Shown here one piece after another: positions 34,954 to 46,859 of a stretch of 64,000 nt of DNA. The translations under genes were made by a program, and so were the position numbers. The notes under the pieces were generated by a model. That model was given only the letters and a program-made list of their open reading frames with translations, was not told where the DNA came from and searched no databases. How positions within the stretch are numbered: the stretch's first letter is position 1; each line of letters begins with the position of its first letter. Source of the stretch: Cepaea nemoralis (Eukaryota > Mollusca > Gastropoda > Stylommatophora > Helicidae); NCBI GenBank assembly GCA_014155875.1, contig JACEFZ010011432.1, positions 1 to 64,000 of the forward strand, in the 5' to 3' direction.

Positions 34954-35573
34954 ATAGGAATGAAGACCACCCTGAAAGAGTGGTCTACCTCAAGTAGAAT
35001 AGAGGTAACCCAGTGCCCCTACATGAGGGCAGGGTAGGTGTAGGGAATAAATAAGAAGGGGAACTATTAAATAGTTCTCTCATGGGACACGGAGGTGTCA
35101 ACCAGAGAGTAAGCACTCTGGTCACGGCATAATCACGCCAACGTGAGAGTCACGGAGAACTAAACTGAAACTCAAGAGAGGCCACTACTCTAGCGTGCTG
35201 AATGATGCCGCACGCAAAAGCCGTAGTGCGCCCCAAGTCCTTCCGCGTACTGTGTAAACAGCACGGGAGGTATGATGAGACGGGACACAGACTTCGTAGT
35301 GAACGCATCGCTTAGCGTCGATGCTTATTTCGTTAGCCGAGTAGATAGATTAGCAGTAGGGTTAGGAAACGACTAGTGATAGGCAATTCTGTGCATTTAT
35401 TCTTGTGTGATTTGTTAGCGACTGTTTGTTGTACATTGATGTGATGCAAAGAGCCAGTGGCAATAAAATGTGTAATCAATTCCTCTCGTACGACTAACAA
35501 GTCTTTTTATGTGGTGCGAGAGAAGTTATCCCGGAAAGCCTGTGACATCGGTTGATGACAGGCTAGGATAAAG

Positions 35574-35590
35574 TGGTGTCAGAAGTGTAG
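35574..35590 (+). promoter_or_regulatory. Putative primer-binding site
   Basis: TGGTGTCAGAAGTGTAG lies 13 nt after the LTR end and resembles sites complementary to a tRNA 3' end (perhaps tRNA-Leu). The distance is larger than usual. Confidence 0.5.
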
Positions 35591-36726
35591 CTTGGACAAT
35601 TGTTCAAGCTAAAACACTCACCCACGGCTCTAAGATAGTATTACGGCTAGATAATCACAGGGGTTAATTTATGTTAGTGATAATGGCGTGTGCAGACAGA
35701 ACAAAGTGCGAGCTGTGCCCATCGTGACCAAGTTATGTTTATTTATGCTTACTGAATTATTTTGTGCTTATGAACATGTTTTCTTCTGATTTGTAAGTAT
35801 TATTATTATAGTTTTGTATCATTTATTTCTACAATTACTTATTTATTTACTAGTATTTGTCAAATATGATTCACGGCGGAGCGATACACAAAAATGAGCC
35901 GACAACAATATCGATTTTTCCAATCTAAAAATAGCGCTGCGCCGGTGACGTATTGCGACTAACAAACAGCTGCGTTACGCCATTTGCAATCAGCGACTGA
36001 TTGTTTACAAATCGCAAAGCGGCTGCTCGCCTGAATCGTTGGCTTATATCAAATATTATTTGTTTATATAACTTAATTATTGAATATATTTATTTATTTG
36101 AACATTATTATTACCTTTATATTTATTTCAAAGCATTTATTTAATTATTTATATACTTTTTCTATTTCTTACCGTCGCGATGGCACTACTTTTGCTATGC
36201 AAATAAGACGCAGTCTGCACAACACTTCCATAAATTAAACAGCTAGAGTTAGGGAAGGCAGAAGACGTTAGAACGAAGACAGGACAGTGACATTTATTAT
36301 TAATTAAATCACATTGTATTGTCCTGGGGCATGTAATTGTACAAAATTGTCTAGAATTATATATCGTTTACAAGTGGTTAATTGTTGATGCTCTTGATAA
36401 CCAGGCAGAACAACAGCTGGTCATAAGCATAACGCAAGCTGTGTGTGGTATTGCCAGACGATTGGACTTGAGGTGCCAAACGAGTGTACATGATTGATCT
36501 GGAATGTTAAGATGAGTATACCCAAATGATTTTGCATGCAATATGATTAATAATGCATCTCTTTTTCATGGTGTGATCTATTAGCATATTTTTTGTGATC
36601 TGTCTTTCAGGTTATAATCTAAGAGTATATTTTTTGTACTCAGCGACTTAAAAACCTAACATATCTAATATAAATAAGTGAGTAAATATTTGAGTGCCTA
36701 TCAACTCTATCTAATTACCCAACAAC
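35591..36726 (+). other. Retroelement leader region
   Basis: About 1.1 kb of AT-rich sequence between the PBS-like site and gag. No ORF or splice pattern is recognised. It presumably holds packaging signals. Confidence 0.5.
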
Positions 36727-38781
36727 ATGGCAACTTTAGCTGATTTCATAAAAGCAGGCAAGGAATTAGAATACACAGGAAAGGACTTAGAGCAATATGC
36801 TGATCAAAAATTTAGGGAAGCAAAAGATGCTGAGAGAGATGAACGTGCACGAGAAAGACAACATCAGAAGGAGATTGTAGAACTAGCGGAGATAACAAAA
36901 CAAAAGCAATTAGAACAAGATAAAGAGAATAAGCAAAAACAATTAGAACAAGATAAGGAGATTAAAGAAAAACAATTAGATCATGATAAAGAGATCAAAC
37001 AAAAACAATTAGATCAGGAAAGAGAATTAAAGCAAAAACAATTAGATCAGGAGAAAGAATTAAAACAAAGAGAAATAGATGAAATGGCAAGAGTAAAAGA
37101 AAAACAAATACAAGTTGAATCAGAGACACAGTTAAAGATGAAAGGTAGGGATGTAGATACACACTTAGAGATCTCCGCTACAAAACTAAAAAGTCAGCAA
37201 GAAGAGAATAAATTTAATAAATATAAAAATATTATTAAGCCATTCTGTAAAGAAGATTCCATATCAGCCTGGACAGAAAATGTCGAATATCAACTGAAAT
37301 ACCACGAAGTACCAATCGATATGGGGGCCATGATCTACATGAAGAACCTAAGTGGGGAGCCCCTTAAAGTGATAGAATCAATACCAACTGATCTTAGATC
37401 TAACTATCAGTACATCCACGATAGGATAATGCAACACTTCTTACTTGATGCCCCTGGGTATCAAGTACAGTTTTCCAATTTAAAACCAAAGCCAAGCGAG
37501 ACCTTTATCGATTATGTCTCAAATGTCCAAAGCGTACTAAATAGATGGCTTAGTACAGCAAAAATAGGAAAGGATTGTGAAAAACTTAGAAATTTAATAG
37601 CCATGGATAAAGTCATATCCACAATACCATCTCCTTTCGCTAAATTCCTGCAGCAGTCAGACATCGAGACCATAGAACAATTTGAAAAGAAAGGCTCTGC
37701 ATACTTTTCCTCAAATAGAGATATTTTTAAGACATCAAATAGCGACTCTGAAATAGTCTCTTTTGTTAAGGACCAACCTAAAAACTATCAGAGCAATAAA
37801 AAACCATTTCATAGAGTCGACAAGAAAGATAAAAAAGTGTCGAAATGTGTCTATTGCCAACTTTTTCATGATACTTATGCTATGTGTGATAAATCACCAA
37901 ACTATCCGACACATCTTGAGATGGTCATTAAGAAACAACAAAACAAAAGAACTGCATACAGGCGTGCAGTCAAATGCTTCTTCTGTTCAAGCTACGGGCA
38001 CTATTCCAATAAGTGCCTAGGCCGCCAAAGAATGAAGGCCAACAATGCAAGTTTGATTGATACATCCTCTGATAGTGGTAGTGAGACTGAGTGTGATGTC
38101 GAGAATGAATTACCGTTTAACCAATCTGAAGATGTTTGTTGTGTAAACGATATATTAAGCTTTGACAGTTGTGAGCAATGTCACCAATTTCATGCAGACG
38201 GCAAACTTACATGTGGACATATTGTAACATCCTCCTTGGAGAATGCAAATGCAGCTGCAGCCTCCAGAGGCAATCTATTGTTTCACTCTGCAATGGTCAA
38301 TGAGAAGCCATGCCGATGTTTGCTTGACAGTGGGAGCTCTATTATTGGTGTTAAAAAGGAACTTGTTAATCCAAAGGATTATACTGGTGACTCTGTAAAA
38401 TGCCGTACATTTTCTGGTAATATAGAAACCTATCCTCTGGCAAGAGCCCGTATAAACACCCCGTTCCTTTCTGGTACCTTTACATGTGCAATACTAGACA
38501 ACCCTTGTACTGATTTAATTCTTGGGTGTCTACCCCAGCTAAGGCTCTGCACAGATGAAGAAATATCCGCCTGGGAGGAGGAAAATGGACTTACTCCAGT
38601 GAACAGTGCAGATATCCTCAAACATCACAGCCCCAACAAAGGTGCTAGAACTATTAATCTTGAACCAGATCAAGACATACTGCTCTTACTTCCAGACAAA
38701 CGGAATCTATTATTGACCTCATGGCAAGGGCCATTCAAAGTGGTACGAAAATTTCGGATGTCGATTATGAAATATCGATAA
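36727..38781 (+). CDS. Gag-protease polyprotein with integrase C-terminal remnant
   Basis: 684 codons from an ATG in context CAACATGG. Residues 1-140 form a charged coiled coil with KQKQLDQE-type 8-residue repeats. Residues 150-330 resemble a SCAN-like capsid region. Two knuckle-type motifs follow: CVYCQLFHDTYAMC (atypical spacing) and CFFCSSYGHYSNKC (canonical CX2CX4HX4C). The aspartic protease shows LLDSGSS near residue 536 and ILGC near 598. Only about 50 residues later comes LLLLPDKRNLLLTSWQGPFK, a GPY/F-like integrase C-terminal module. The zinc-binding and DDE core that should lie between is absent, so the deletion is internal. The frame then shifts near 38750. It probably still yields Gag and protease. 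Confidence 0.88.
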   Translation: MATLADFIKAGKELEYTGKDLEQYADQKFREAKDAERDERARERQHQKEIVELAEITKQKQLEQDKENKQKQLEQDKEIKEKQLDHDKEIKQKQLDQERELKQKQLDQEKELKQREIDEMARVKEKQIQVESETQLKMKGRDVDTHLEISATKLKSQQEENKFNKYKNIIKPFCKEDSISAWTENVEYQLKYHEVPIDMGAMIYMKNLSGEPLKVIESIPTDLRSNYQYIHDRIMQHFLLDAPGYQVQFSNLKPKPSETFIDYVSNVQSVLNRWLSTAKIGKDCEKLRNLIAMDKVISTIPSPFAKFLQQSDIETIEQFEKKGSAYFSSNRDIFKTSNSDSEIVSFVKDQPKNYQSNKKPFHRVDKKDKKVSKCVYCQLFHDTYAMCDKSPNYPTHLEMVIKKQQNKRTAYRRAVKCFFCSSYGHYSNKCLGRQRMKANNASLIDTSSDSGSETECDVENELPFNQSEDVCCVNDILSFDSCEQCHQFHADGKLTCGHIVTSSLENANAAAASRGNLLFHSAMVNEKPCRCLLDSGSSIIGVKKELVNPKDYTGDSVKCRTFSGNIETYPLARARINTPFLSGTFTCAILDNPCTDLILGCLPQLRLCTDEEISAWEEENGLTPVNSADILKHHSPNKGARTINLEPDQDILLLLPDKRNLLLTSWQGPFKVVRKFRMSIMKYR

Positions 38782-40487
38782 ACGGACACTTAAAGATATT
38801 TCATATCAACATGTTGAAACCCTACTTTTCACGACAAGAGACAGAAGTAGAGACAGACGAACACAATGCACCCACACCTATGGATGAGACGTCAGACGTA
38901 CACAACGCAACTACACTAGTTAGCGAGACTGGCAAAGAAGGCGAGATGCATACACTTAGTGAGCTTACAGAAAACGCACTTAGCACCACAACCGTACTGA
39001 ATCAGGTAGACGACGACGGGATGGAACTACCTGTTCCAATTGTAGACAAGACTGCTACATTAGAATGTATACGATTAGAAACGGGACTGACAGAAGAGCA
39101 ACGACGACAGATAATGGAATTAGTGACTGAATATAAGGACATATTTTCCGACATTCCAGGTAGGACGGACAGGATCGAGCACTCCATCCTTCTTTCGGAC
39201 TCGAAGCCTATCAAATGCAGACCGTACTCTATCCCACTTAGCTATAGAGAAAGTCTAAATAAGGAAATTCTTAATTTAGAAGCTAGTGGAATCATTCAAA
39301 AATCTACATCGGATTACTCCTTTCCAATCGTCCTGGTCAAGAAAAAAGACTCCACAATTCGTCTTTGTGTGGACTACAGAAAACTCAACAATGTCACTAA
39401 GATCGACGCAGAACCAATTCCTTCCTGCGAAGATCTCATTCTTGATATGTCCACCTCCAAAATCTTCTCTAAATTAGACCTTACTAAGGGATATTGGCAG
39501 GTCCCTATGCAGACTCAATCTATCCATCTTACTACATTCTCAACACCTCTAGGTCTTTACGAGTGGCGATTTCTTCCTTTCGGACTTCGTAATGCTCCTG
39601 CCACTTTCGTACGCTTAACTAGAGATTTACTACATGGAGTGACGAATACGGTGACATATATAGATGATATTTGTGTCCATACAGATGACTGGACAACACA
39701 CTTACTGAAACTCAGACATGTCTTCGATAGGTTGTGACTCTTCGGTCTCACTGTCAAACCGAGCAAAGTCGAATTGGGTCTACAAGAAATTGATTTTTTG
39801 GGTCATGTCATTTCACAAGGACAACTGAAAACTGACAATAGAATTATTACAAAAATTATGAACCTGACCATGCCTACAACAAAGAAGCAGGTCAGGAGCC
39901 TTTTGGGTTTAGTAAATTATTATAGCAAGTTCATACCGAACTTAGCTGAAATTACAAGTGTATTTTCAAATGTTTTAAAAGCATCAGTAAAATTAGATGT
40001 CAAAGATGCATTATTAATTTCTGCATTGTCAAAATTGAAAATCCTATTTAGTAATGTGCCAATCCTCCGTTTGCCTAATCCTAGGCTCGTTTATTATCTT
40101 AGGACAGATGCCAGCAGGATTTCCATCGCTGCAGTACTAGGCCAGTTTTATGATGGCATCTTCCATCCAATTTGCTACGTGAGCCGCAAGATCACACCGG
40201 CTGAGTCCAGATATTCCATATCAGAGTTGGAAGCCCTAAGCGTCATCTATTCGGTGAGGAAGTTGCATCGATTTCTGGCGGGTAATCACTTCGTAGTCCA
40301 GACTGACAACTCCCCAATCACGGTCATACAAAGTGGGGTACATCGCAATGACCGCATCTACAGGTGGTCATTAATATTACAGAATTATACTTTTAGTATA
40401 GAGCATATTAAGGGTAAGGACAACATTCTTGCTGATACCCTTAGTCGACCATCTGAGGTAGAAATACCTGATATTCCACATGAATAG
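38721..40487 (+). pseudogene. Pol: integrase tail, RT and RNase H with in-frame stop
   Basis: It continues the integrase tail in a different frame (DVDYEISINGHLKIFHINML) after the shift near 38750. A spacer and RT follow: LCVDYRKLN, LDLTKGYWQVPM, FGLRNAPATF and the catalytic YIDD near 39658. A TGA at 39735-39737 interrupts RT. The same frame resumes (IDFLGHVISQGQL) into RNase H with TDASRISIAAV, ELEALSVIYSV, QTDNSPITV and ILADTLSRP, all catalytic acids present. Nothing like integrase follows RNase H, which supports the Gmr1-like order. The stop could come from a single C-to-T change. Confidence 0.9.
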
Positions 40488-42620
40488 GTAGTATAAGAAA
40501 TGTTAATTTAGTACACTTAAAATATCCTGTGTAGAATATACTATTGAATACATAGACATCAGGATCAGGACTGTGTGCTAAGAACATTGAACTACCATGT
40601 GTCCGTAGACAGCAGAATAAGAACTGTGCGCCAAGAACAAGGGAATCACCGTGTGTACATAGACAGCTCGTTACTTACTATGCTCCATTTGTGTTCCGGT
40701 GAATCACCTGTGTTAATCACATAAGAACAGTGTCAGAACATTGTAAAATAACAGACACGAAGATACTTGTCTACGACACCAGCGGACTCGACGAGTGGAA
40801 GAATACCCATAAGACACAAGTATGACCGTGTAGTGTAGTTAGTATACCCAGGATAAGTGTGTATATATAAACTATGCCAACGAAAGCAATTTCTATACGT
40901 TATGGCAACCACTAACCTGAGGTAAATATATACCATGTATATATATATTTATTGTGATATGTAATATAACGGTTTTAAGATAGTGGTAAATTATAGTTAG
41001 ATTAGTTACTTGAAAAAGAGTTAGATTAGATTTAGGGAATATAATAGATTTTTTTTTGTAGTTTAGATAAATCATTAATTTACCCACTTACTTAGCATAA
41101 AAGTAGATTAGGATAGTACTTTAAACTTAATAACAGCGAATTAAAGATTACTATAAAAAGCTTAAGATAGGAACAACACCATGTAGTCATTTAATTTCAT
41201 TTTATTTCATTCCATCTTTATGAACACTTTAACAACCTCATCATTTAGGACTAAAATTAGGTTATACTTTATAGGATAAAAGGATTATACACATGAACAT
41301 ATATCATTTATACCATGTAGATTAAAAATATCCATTATATGTTTTCATTTAAACATTAAAAACATTATTTAGAATTTTTTTTCACATTTCACATTACCCA
41401 TTTCATAAAGATACATAACTCATCTCACATCATTTTCATTTTTGTAGATAGTTAGATTACTTCCCTTAAATTAGGTTAATTTTGTACAACAAAATAGAAT
41501 ATAGATAGTTAGAGAATTAGTATTAGTATTTCAATAGAATATAGTGTTTAATAATATCAGGGTAAAAACTATCAACCCTATTTCATTCATGTAAATATTT
41601 TGTAAATACATGACTCGTGCAGTAAGTTACGCACAGTCATGAAGCTCAACTCTTTTCAAAATGAGCCAAACTTGTACAGTGTCACTTCAAGGTTTTTAAA
41701 TAATTGTGAGAATAAAAGATGTGTGACAGAAGTGTGAAAGTGAGAGAAAATGGTAAATATACAATGGAGAGTGAAGGCAGCCAGCGGATTTTTTCTGCTC
41801 TCAGCGCGACTTTTTATTATTTGTCTGCGTCAAGCGTTTGCTTTCAATGTTAAAATGTGCTGTCTCAAATGTATTGTGTGTAGTTTAGAGTAAACCTTAG
41901 AGAAAGTATTTTAAGTCTCATAAGACGGAAACGGAGTCACGAATTAGTGTTATACACTTGTTTGTGGCCACATTTAACCGAATTATGGCACTTGAAAACT
42001 AACTTATATACATATGGATAGACAGACACACATGTTAGAAGTTAAATTAGATTAGTTAGATTCAAACACGCAAACAACCAGGAAAACACACATGTAAAGC
42101 ACATACATTTTTTAGAACAAAGGGAGATAACTCCGGGTCAGGGGACACAATAGACAACGAAACACTAACTTAACAGTGGAAGATAACTTTACACGCGGAA
42201 GCGAGATAGGTAAAGCCTGTCGCACACAGCTTGTGTAAGGGTTGTTTAATATTATATGGGGGACATAAAGCAATGCATGTGTTGACCCTAAAAAAGTCAA
42301 CTTTGTATGGGTAGTGAGTTAATTTACTATTTGAGGGCAGGTCTTATAAGACAATGGTCCGGTTCAGACAAACCTCTAATTAATACAATATTGCGATTGA
42401 GAAGAGGGCTCACGCCAACCAGACAAGTTTGTGGCGATCACCAGTAGCCAAGTAAAGTGATACTACACTGTGACAATAGTCAGTAGAAGTCTATTGAGGT
42501 ACCCAGAACCAAGTTATCAGTAGTCTTTGACAAAAAATTAGATACACTAATTTTTTATAAACCTCTTGCGTCACAACCATGAGTCAAAGTTTGTAACGCA
42601 ACACAGGAGGGGAGGGTGTG
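40488..42620 (+). other. Long non-coding 3' region and polypurine tract
   Basis: 2.1 kb of AT-rich sequence lacking an env-like or integrase ORF. It ends in the purine tract AGGAGGGGAGGG (42605-42616) just before the 3' LTR, the expected plus-strand primer. Confidence 0.75.
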
Positions 42621-43245
42621 TGTCAAAGACTCAGTTATATAGGAATGAAGACCACCCTGAAAGAGTGGTCTACCTCAAGTAGAATAGAGGTAACCCAGTG
42701 CCCCTACATGAGGGCAGGGTAGGTGTAGGGAATAAATAAGAAGGGGAACTATTAAATAGTTCTCTCATGGGACACGGAGGTGTCAACCAGAGAGTAAGCA
42801 CTCTGGTCACGGCATAATCACGCCAACGTGAGAGACACGGAGAACTAAACTGAAACTCAAGAGAGGCCACTACTCTAGCGTGCTGAATGATGCCGCACGC
42901 AAAAGCCGTAGTGCGCCCCAAGTCCTTCCGCGTACTGTGTAAACAGCACGGGAGGAATGATGAGACGGGACACAGACTTCGTAGTGAACGCATCGCTTAG
43001 CGTCGATGCTTATTTCGTTAGCCGAGTAGATAGATTAGCAGTAGGGTTAGGAAACGACTAGTGATAGGCAATTCTGTGCATTTATTCTTGTGTGATTTGT
43101 TAGCGACTGTTTGTTGTACATTGATGTGATGCAAAGAGCCAGTGGCAATAAAATGTGTAATCAATTCCTCTCGTACGACTAACAAGTCTTTTTGTGTGGT
43201 GCGAGAGAAGTTATCCCGGAAAGCCTGTGACATCGGTTGATGACA
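42621..43245 (+). repeat. 3' LTR, intact
   Basis: 625 bp starting TGTCAAAGACTC and ending GGTTGATGACA. It contains an AATAAA polyadenylation signal near 43147 and is 99.5% identical to the reassembled 5' LTR by eye. The duplicated GATG follows. Confidence 0.95.
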
Positions 43246-43261
43246 GATGTATTATTTGTTA

Positions 43262-43330
43262 GAGACGAATGGAGACGGATTGTATCTGCAGCAAAGAACC
43301 TCAATGGCTCGGACGCTGAAGAAGAAGAAG
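43262..43330 (+). mobile_element. 69-bp LINE tail insertion
   Basis: Flanked by the perfect 11-mer ATTATTTGTTA at 43251-43261 and 43331-43341. It encodes DEWRRIVSAAKNLNGSDA, the last codons of an RTE-like LINE ORF, and ends in GAA repeats. This is a different family from the LINE at 125-4828. Confidence 0.88.
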
Positions 43331-43341
43331 ATTATTTGTTA

Positions 43342-46223
43342 CATTTTTCGTCTTTGCTTATTACACGTACTGAGTGAGATAATAGTTTATTAAGATGTAT
43401 TATTCATTACTTTATTATCTTCTTTGTGTATTACAAGTGCTTAATGAGATAATATTTTACTAATTATATGTAGCCATCGACACTATAAATGAGTATCACC
43501 AGAACTTTGTATAAATACCATCATTATCTGGATGCCGCACAGTCATCTGGGTGATTAGAAATCTGCATATTATGTATATTTGAGAAACTTATTGCATGGA
43601 AAGGATGGTGCAGGTCCAGTTAGACATGAGATGTTTACATCTACCAGTACCTATATGTGTGAATATTAATCACATCATTTTGTCGGCCCGGAACAAATGA
43701 CGTAAAGACCTGACCTTAAGAATAGGAAAAGGTTAGAGGACAGATGATGTATTTACTTATTGTGCGACTACTGCACCCTTAACCGACCGCAAGCAGCATA
43801 TAAGAATCTGGCCAACCTCGCCATGAGATATAATACTGTACCTGGATTTCTGATGATGGCGAGTACATGTTTGTTGATCTTTTCTTTCAAACAAGTGATG
43901 GTTTTGCCTACGTTTTTTTTGCCTAGTCGTTTTGCCTACGTGTTTGCCTACATTGAAGTTAACCAGTGAATGCTGAAAGGATCTCTCCTTTCTACGGCAG
44001 CAAAGAGTGAAGACTTTATATCAGCCACTGACTACTCAGAACCAATTGTTCCAAAACCAACAAGAACTGCACACATAACAGCTGAGTACAAACAAACTAA
44101 CACCAAACCACCCATTGCCAAATCGAAAACCAACAATCAAAAACTATCAGAAAAGTTTACCCCCCCCCCCCCCTTTTTTTCCTACAAGGCTAGATCCTAT
44201 ATAATGCAGAGGAGTACTATAGCGACAGATATTTTCATTCATTGTGTTGTTTCGTGATCTAACCATCTTTCTTGTCATCCTAATCATCTATTACAATTCG
44301 TTGAACTTATCAAGAAGGAGTTAATTCATTTTTTAAAATCATATTTACATTGTGTAACTGTTGTCACGAAAAATAAACTTGTTAGTTTCGATCGATGACA
44401 TACATTAGACCCGACATTAGGCTGCAAAAACAGGCAACCCTTTGATGTTGTATAGACTGAGAAAAATAAGTCGCGTCAACATGTCTACACCCGGTCGGCA
44501 TTGTGTTAACAAGTTGTTGTTCGAGAAACGGATAATAACGCCATCCGTCTGGGAGGCGGGAGTCAGCCTTTGAAGTGATAGACGGAGTGTCTGGACAGAC
44601 GGCGGAGAGGATTCTGTGATGTGGTGACTTCTCTGGTTCACAGACAGACAGAACTATTCTTGTACGAGACAAAGGATTTCCCCAAATGAAAGCAAACTTG
44701 ATGGCGGATTGACTCCAGTTAGTCTAAAACAGGAGGACAAAACCAGACTCTGGACTGATTGGCGTCTAGACTTTTTGGTGACGTCACTCAAGCCTGACTT
44801 AAAACCCGTTGCGGTAAACAAGTGGAGATAGTCGACCAAGATTTCTGAAGTTTGAAGGATCGGTGCAGTTTCCGAGTTGTGTTTTAGAAAGTGACTATAG
44901 TGTCCAAGTGTTGATAATTATCGGCAGACATAGATCCAATCAGGGATTGCATAGTCTCAATTTGCAACTGGAAATAGGCATATGGTATTCTATTAATCAT
45001 ATCTAACTTAGAGTATGATTAGGAATCGAGTACAGTACTGTGAGGTGATATAATGTATTATAGATGTGGTGATACAATGTATTATAGGGGCGGTGATAGA
45101 ATGTTCTATAAGTGCGGTGCTAGAAAGTATCATAGGAGCGTCGGCACTAGTATCCTATTGTGTGGCTTTAACTAGCTTGTGTGATATATCATTTTACTCA
45201 AGGAGTTGAGGACAATGTAGTGGGATAATAGTTTGAGAGATTGAGGATTGTTGGGAGGGATGAAGGGAATGTGAAATGGTAGGATCTTCCAGTAGGGCAT
45301 CTGCTGGGTTTCTACCCGTTCCTTTATTCTTTCCTGGTGTTGCCATGTCTCAGACAATGTGAGGAGCTATTTGGCCGTATGACAGAGATTGGATCTCTGT
45401 TATAGATCTGAGTGCTGCTATTGGCCTACACTCACCTAATTCCGGCCAGGATTGAGTTGCTCTCACCATAGTATTCTCTACTCAACAGGTTCCACGTATG
45501 TGTGCTATGATATTCAACAGTGAAGCTAGAACACAGTTTAGAAGATTATGGCTCAGGATTTGAAGACAGAAGTTACTGAGAGACCTCTACATTGGGCTTA
45601 TACCCCAGTTGATCTGCGGGAACCTGGCTTCTGCTGAGCAGGACATGCTGATGATACTTATGTTTAGCAAGTGATAGTTGTATCACTGAACAGTCAGAAC
45701 ATTATATACATATATATAACACTGATACCAGGAACATTCATATATTTATAGAAATACCTGGAACATTCAGATTGTTGTGTTAATATGGGGAATCTTTACA
45801 ACAAGTGACACTAGATCAATTAAGATTTCCCAAGTAACAGTAACAATAGTGTTTGAAGTCTCTGAGTAACAAACAGTTAATAACATAGGAAATTCATAGT
45901 GTGAATTAGATTGAAGACTCTCATTATAAAGTGTTTGTCATGGAAGTCCAAACATCTGGATGCCTCGAGAGATAGCGGAGAAACTCTTCACGTGACCGGA
46001 GAAGCATCACCTCGGTGAGGTTGTTTGTCTGGAATATATGGTGCTGGTGTGTTCGCAGCACAGTGATGAGAATGACTATACTCTTGAACACTGATCTGAG
46101 TCTATATACACCTTAGAGTATACGTCACACATTCTACACATTATACGCACACACACTCTTCTCCTACATATACTCTTTGCTTTAATAAAGTATGTTATGT
46201 TGGGGAAGAATGAGAGGGGGATG
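43342..46223. other. Intergenic region with a 24-bp tandem repeat
   Basis: A poly-C/poly-T tract lies at 44160-44182. Four 24-bp units of GGTGATACAATGTATTATAG type occupy 45043-45140. Sequence at 43370-43460 repeats part of the region before the Ty3/Gypsy insertion (ATTACACGTACTGAGTGAG), so the element landed in an older local duplication. No gene recognised. Confidence 0.6.
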
Positions 46224-46436
46224 AGTAGTAGAGGCTGGCCCCCAGACCCCACTTTTAGCCTCCAGGCTGGATGCTGATAGGGTTTATGAAGGAAATATGG
46301 GTAAAATGGCTCCAGCCTGGAGGCTGAAGGAAATATTTTTGGGCAGGTGAAATTTTTGTTCGGTGTGTGGGAAATTTTTCGTGGGAACGGGTTTTTTTGG
46401 CGCTGCCTGGTGGGGTGTAAAAAGTAATTAAGGTAA

Positions 46437-46781
46437 ATGTTTAGTTGGTTCTGGAAAGCGAAGGGGGAAAGTTATTTTGGTTACATTAGTATGGGTAGTG
46501 ATAAACATGGGTGTGATGGGTCGTTCTATTCATGGGTATATGGTGGTGGCGTAGACATAATGTGTATGTGTAGTGATAAACAAGGGTGTGATGGGTCGTT
46601 CTATTCATGGGTATATGGTGGTGGCGTAGACATAATGTGTATGTGTAGTGATAAACAAGGGTGTGATGGGTCGTTATACTCATGGGTATATGGTGGTTAC
46701 TATCATCTGAACAGTGTGATAGTAGTGAAGGTAAAGGGTGGTATATTCATCGATTACAAAGGAAATCTTATAAAGTTATAA
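46437..46781 (+). CDS. Hypothetical 114-aa repeat protein
   Basis: An ATG-initiated frame covers a unique N-terminus (MFSWFWKAKGESYFGY), about three copies of a 25-residue repeat (CDGSFYSWVYGGGVDI with MCMCSDKQG), and a unique C-terminus. Because the 75-bp unit is divisible by three, copy-number change keeps the frame. In the right arm the equivalent frame stops just after the N-terminal segment. It could be a chance frame over a minisatellite, and no family is recognised. Confidence 0.25.
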   Translation: MFSWFWKAKGESYFGYISMGSDKHGCDGSFYSWVYGGGVDIMCMCSDKQGCDGSFYSWVYGGGVDIMCMCSDKQGCDGSLYSWVYGGYYHLNSVIVVKVKGGIFIDYKGNLIKL

Positions 46782-46859
46782 TGGGTATGGTGGTAAGGGG
46801 TATTAGTGATCAAGTAGGAGTGATATAGGGGTGGTCATAAATGTAATAAGAGGTGTTCT

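Larger units (their letters stand above)
33348..35560 (+). repeat. 5' LTR interrupted by LINE derivative
   Basis: LTR sequence at 33348-33379 continues at 34954-35560. Without the insert and one copy of its duplication it is 625 bp, the length of the 3' LTR. The three differences from the 3' LTR are near 35150 (T/A), 35271 (T/A) and 35509 (A/G). Confidence 0.93.
33348..43245 (+). mobile_element. Ty3/Gypsy element, Gmr1-like order, defective
   Basis: This has two 625-bp LTRs (TGTC...GACA) and a 4-bp duplication GATG at 33344-33347 and 43246-43249. A foreign 1.57-kb LINE derivative sits inside the 5' LTR, so the native length is about 8.3 kb. Order: 5' LTR, PBS-like site, 1.1-kb leader, gag-protease, a remnant of integrase C-terminus, RT-RNase H, a 2.1-kb non-coding tail, polypurine tract, 3' LTR. 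Integrase sequence ahead of RT is the hallmark of Gmr1-like Ty3/Gypsy elements. The integrase catalytic core is missing, one frameshift and one stop break pol, yet the LTRs differ at only three positions. It may have moved using enzymes from a related element. Confidence 0.9.
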
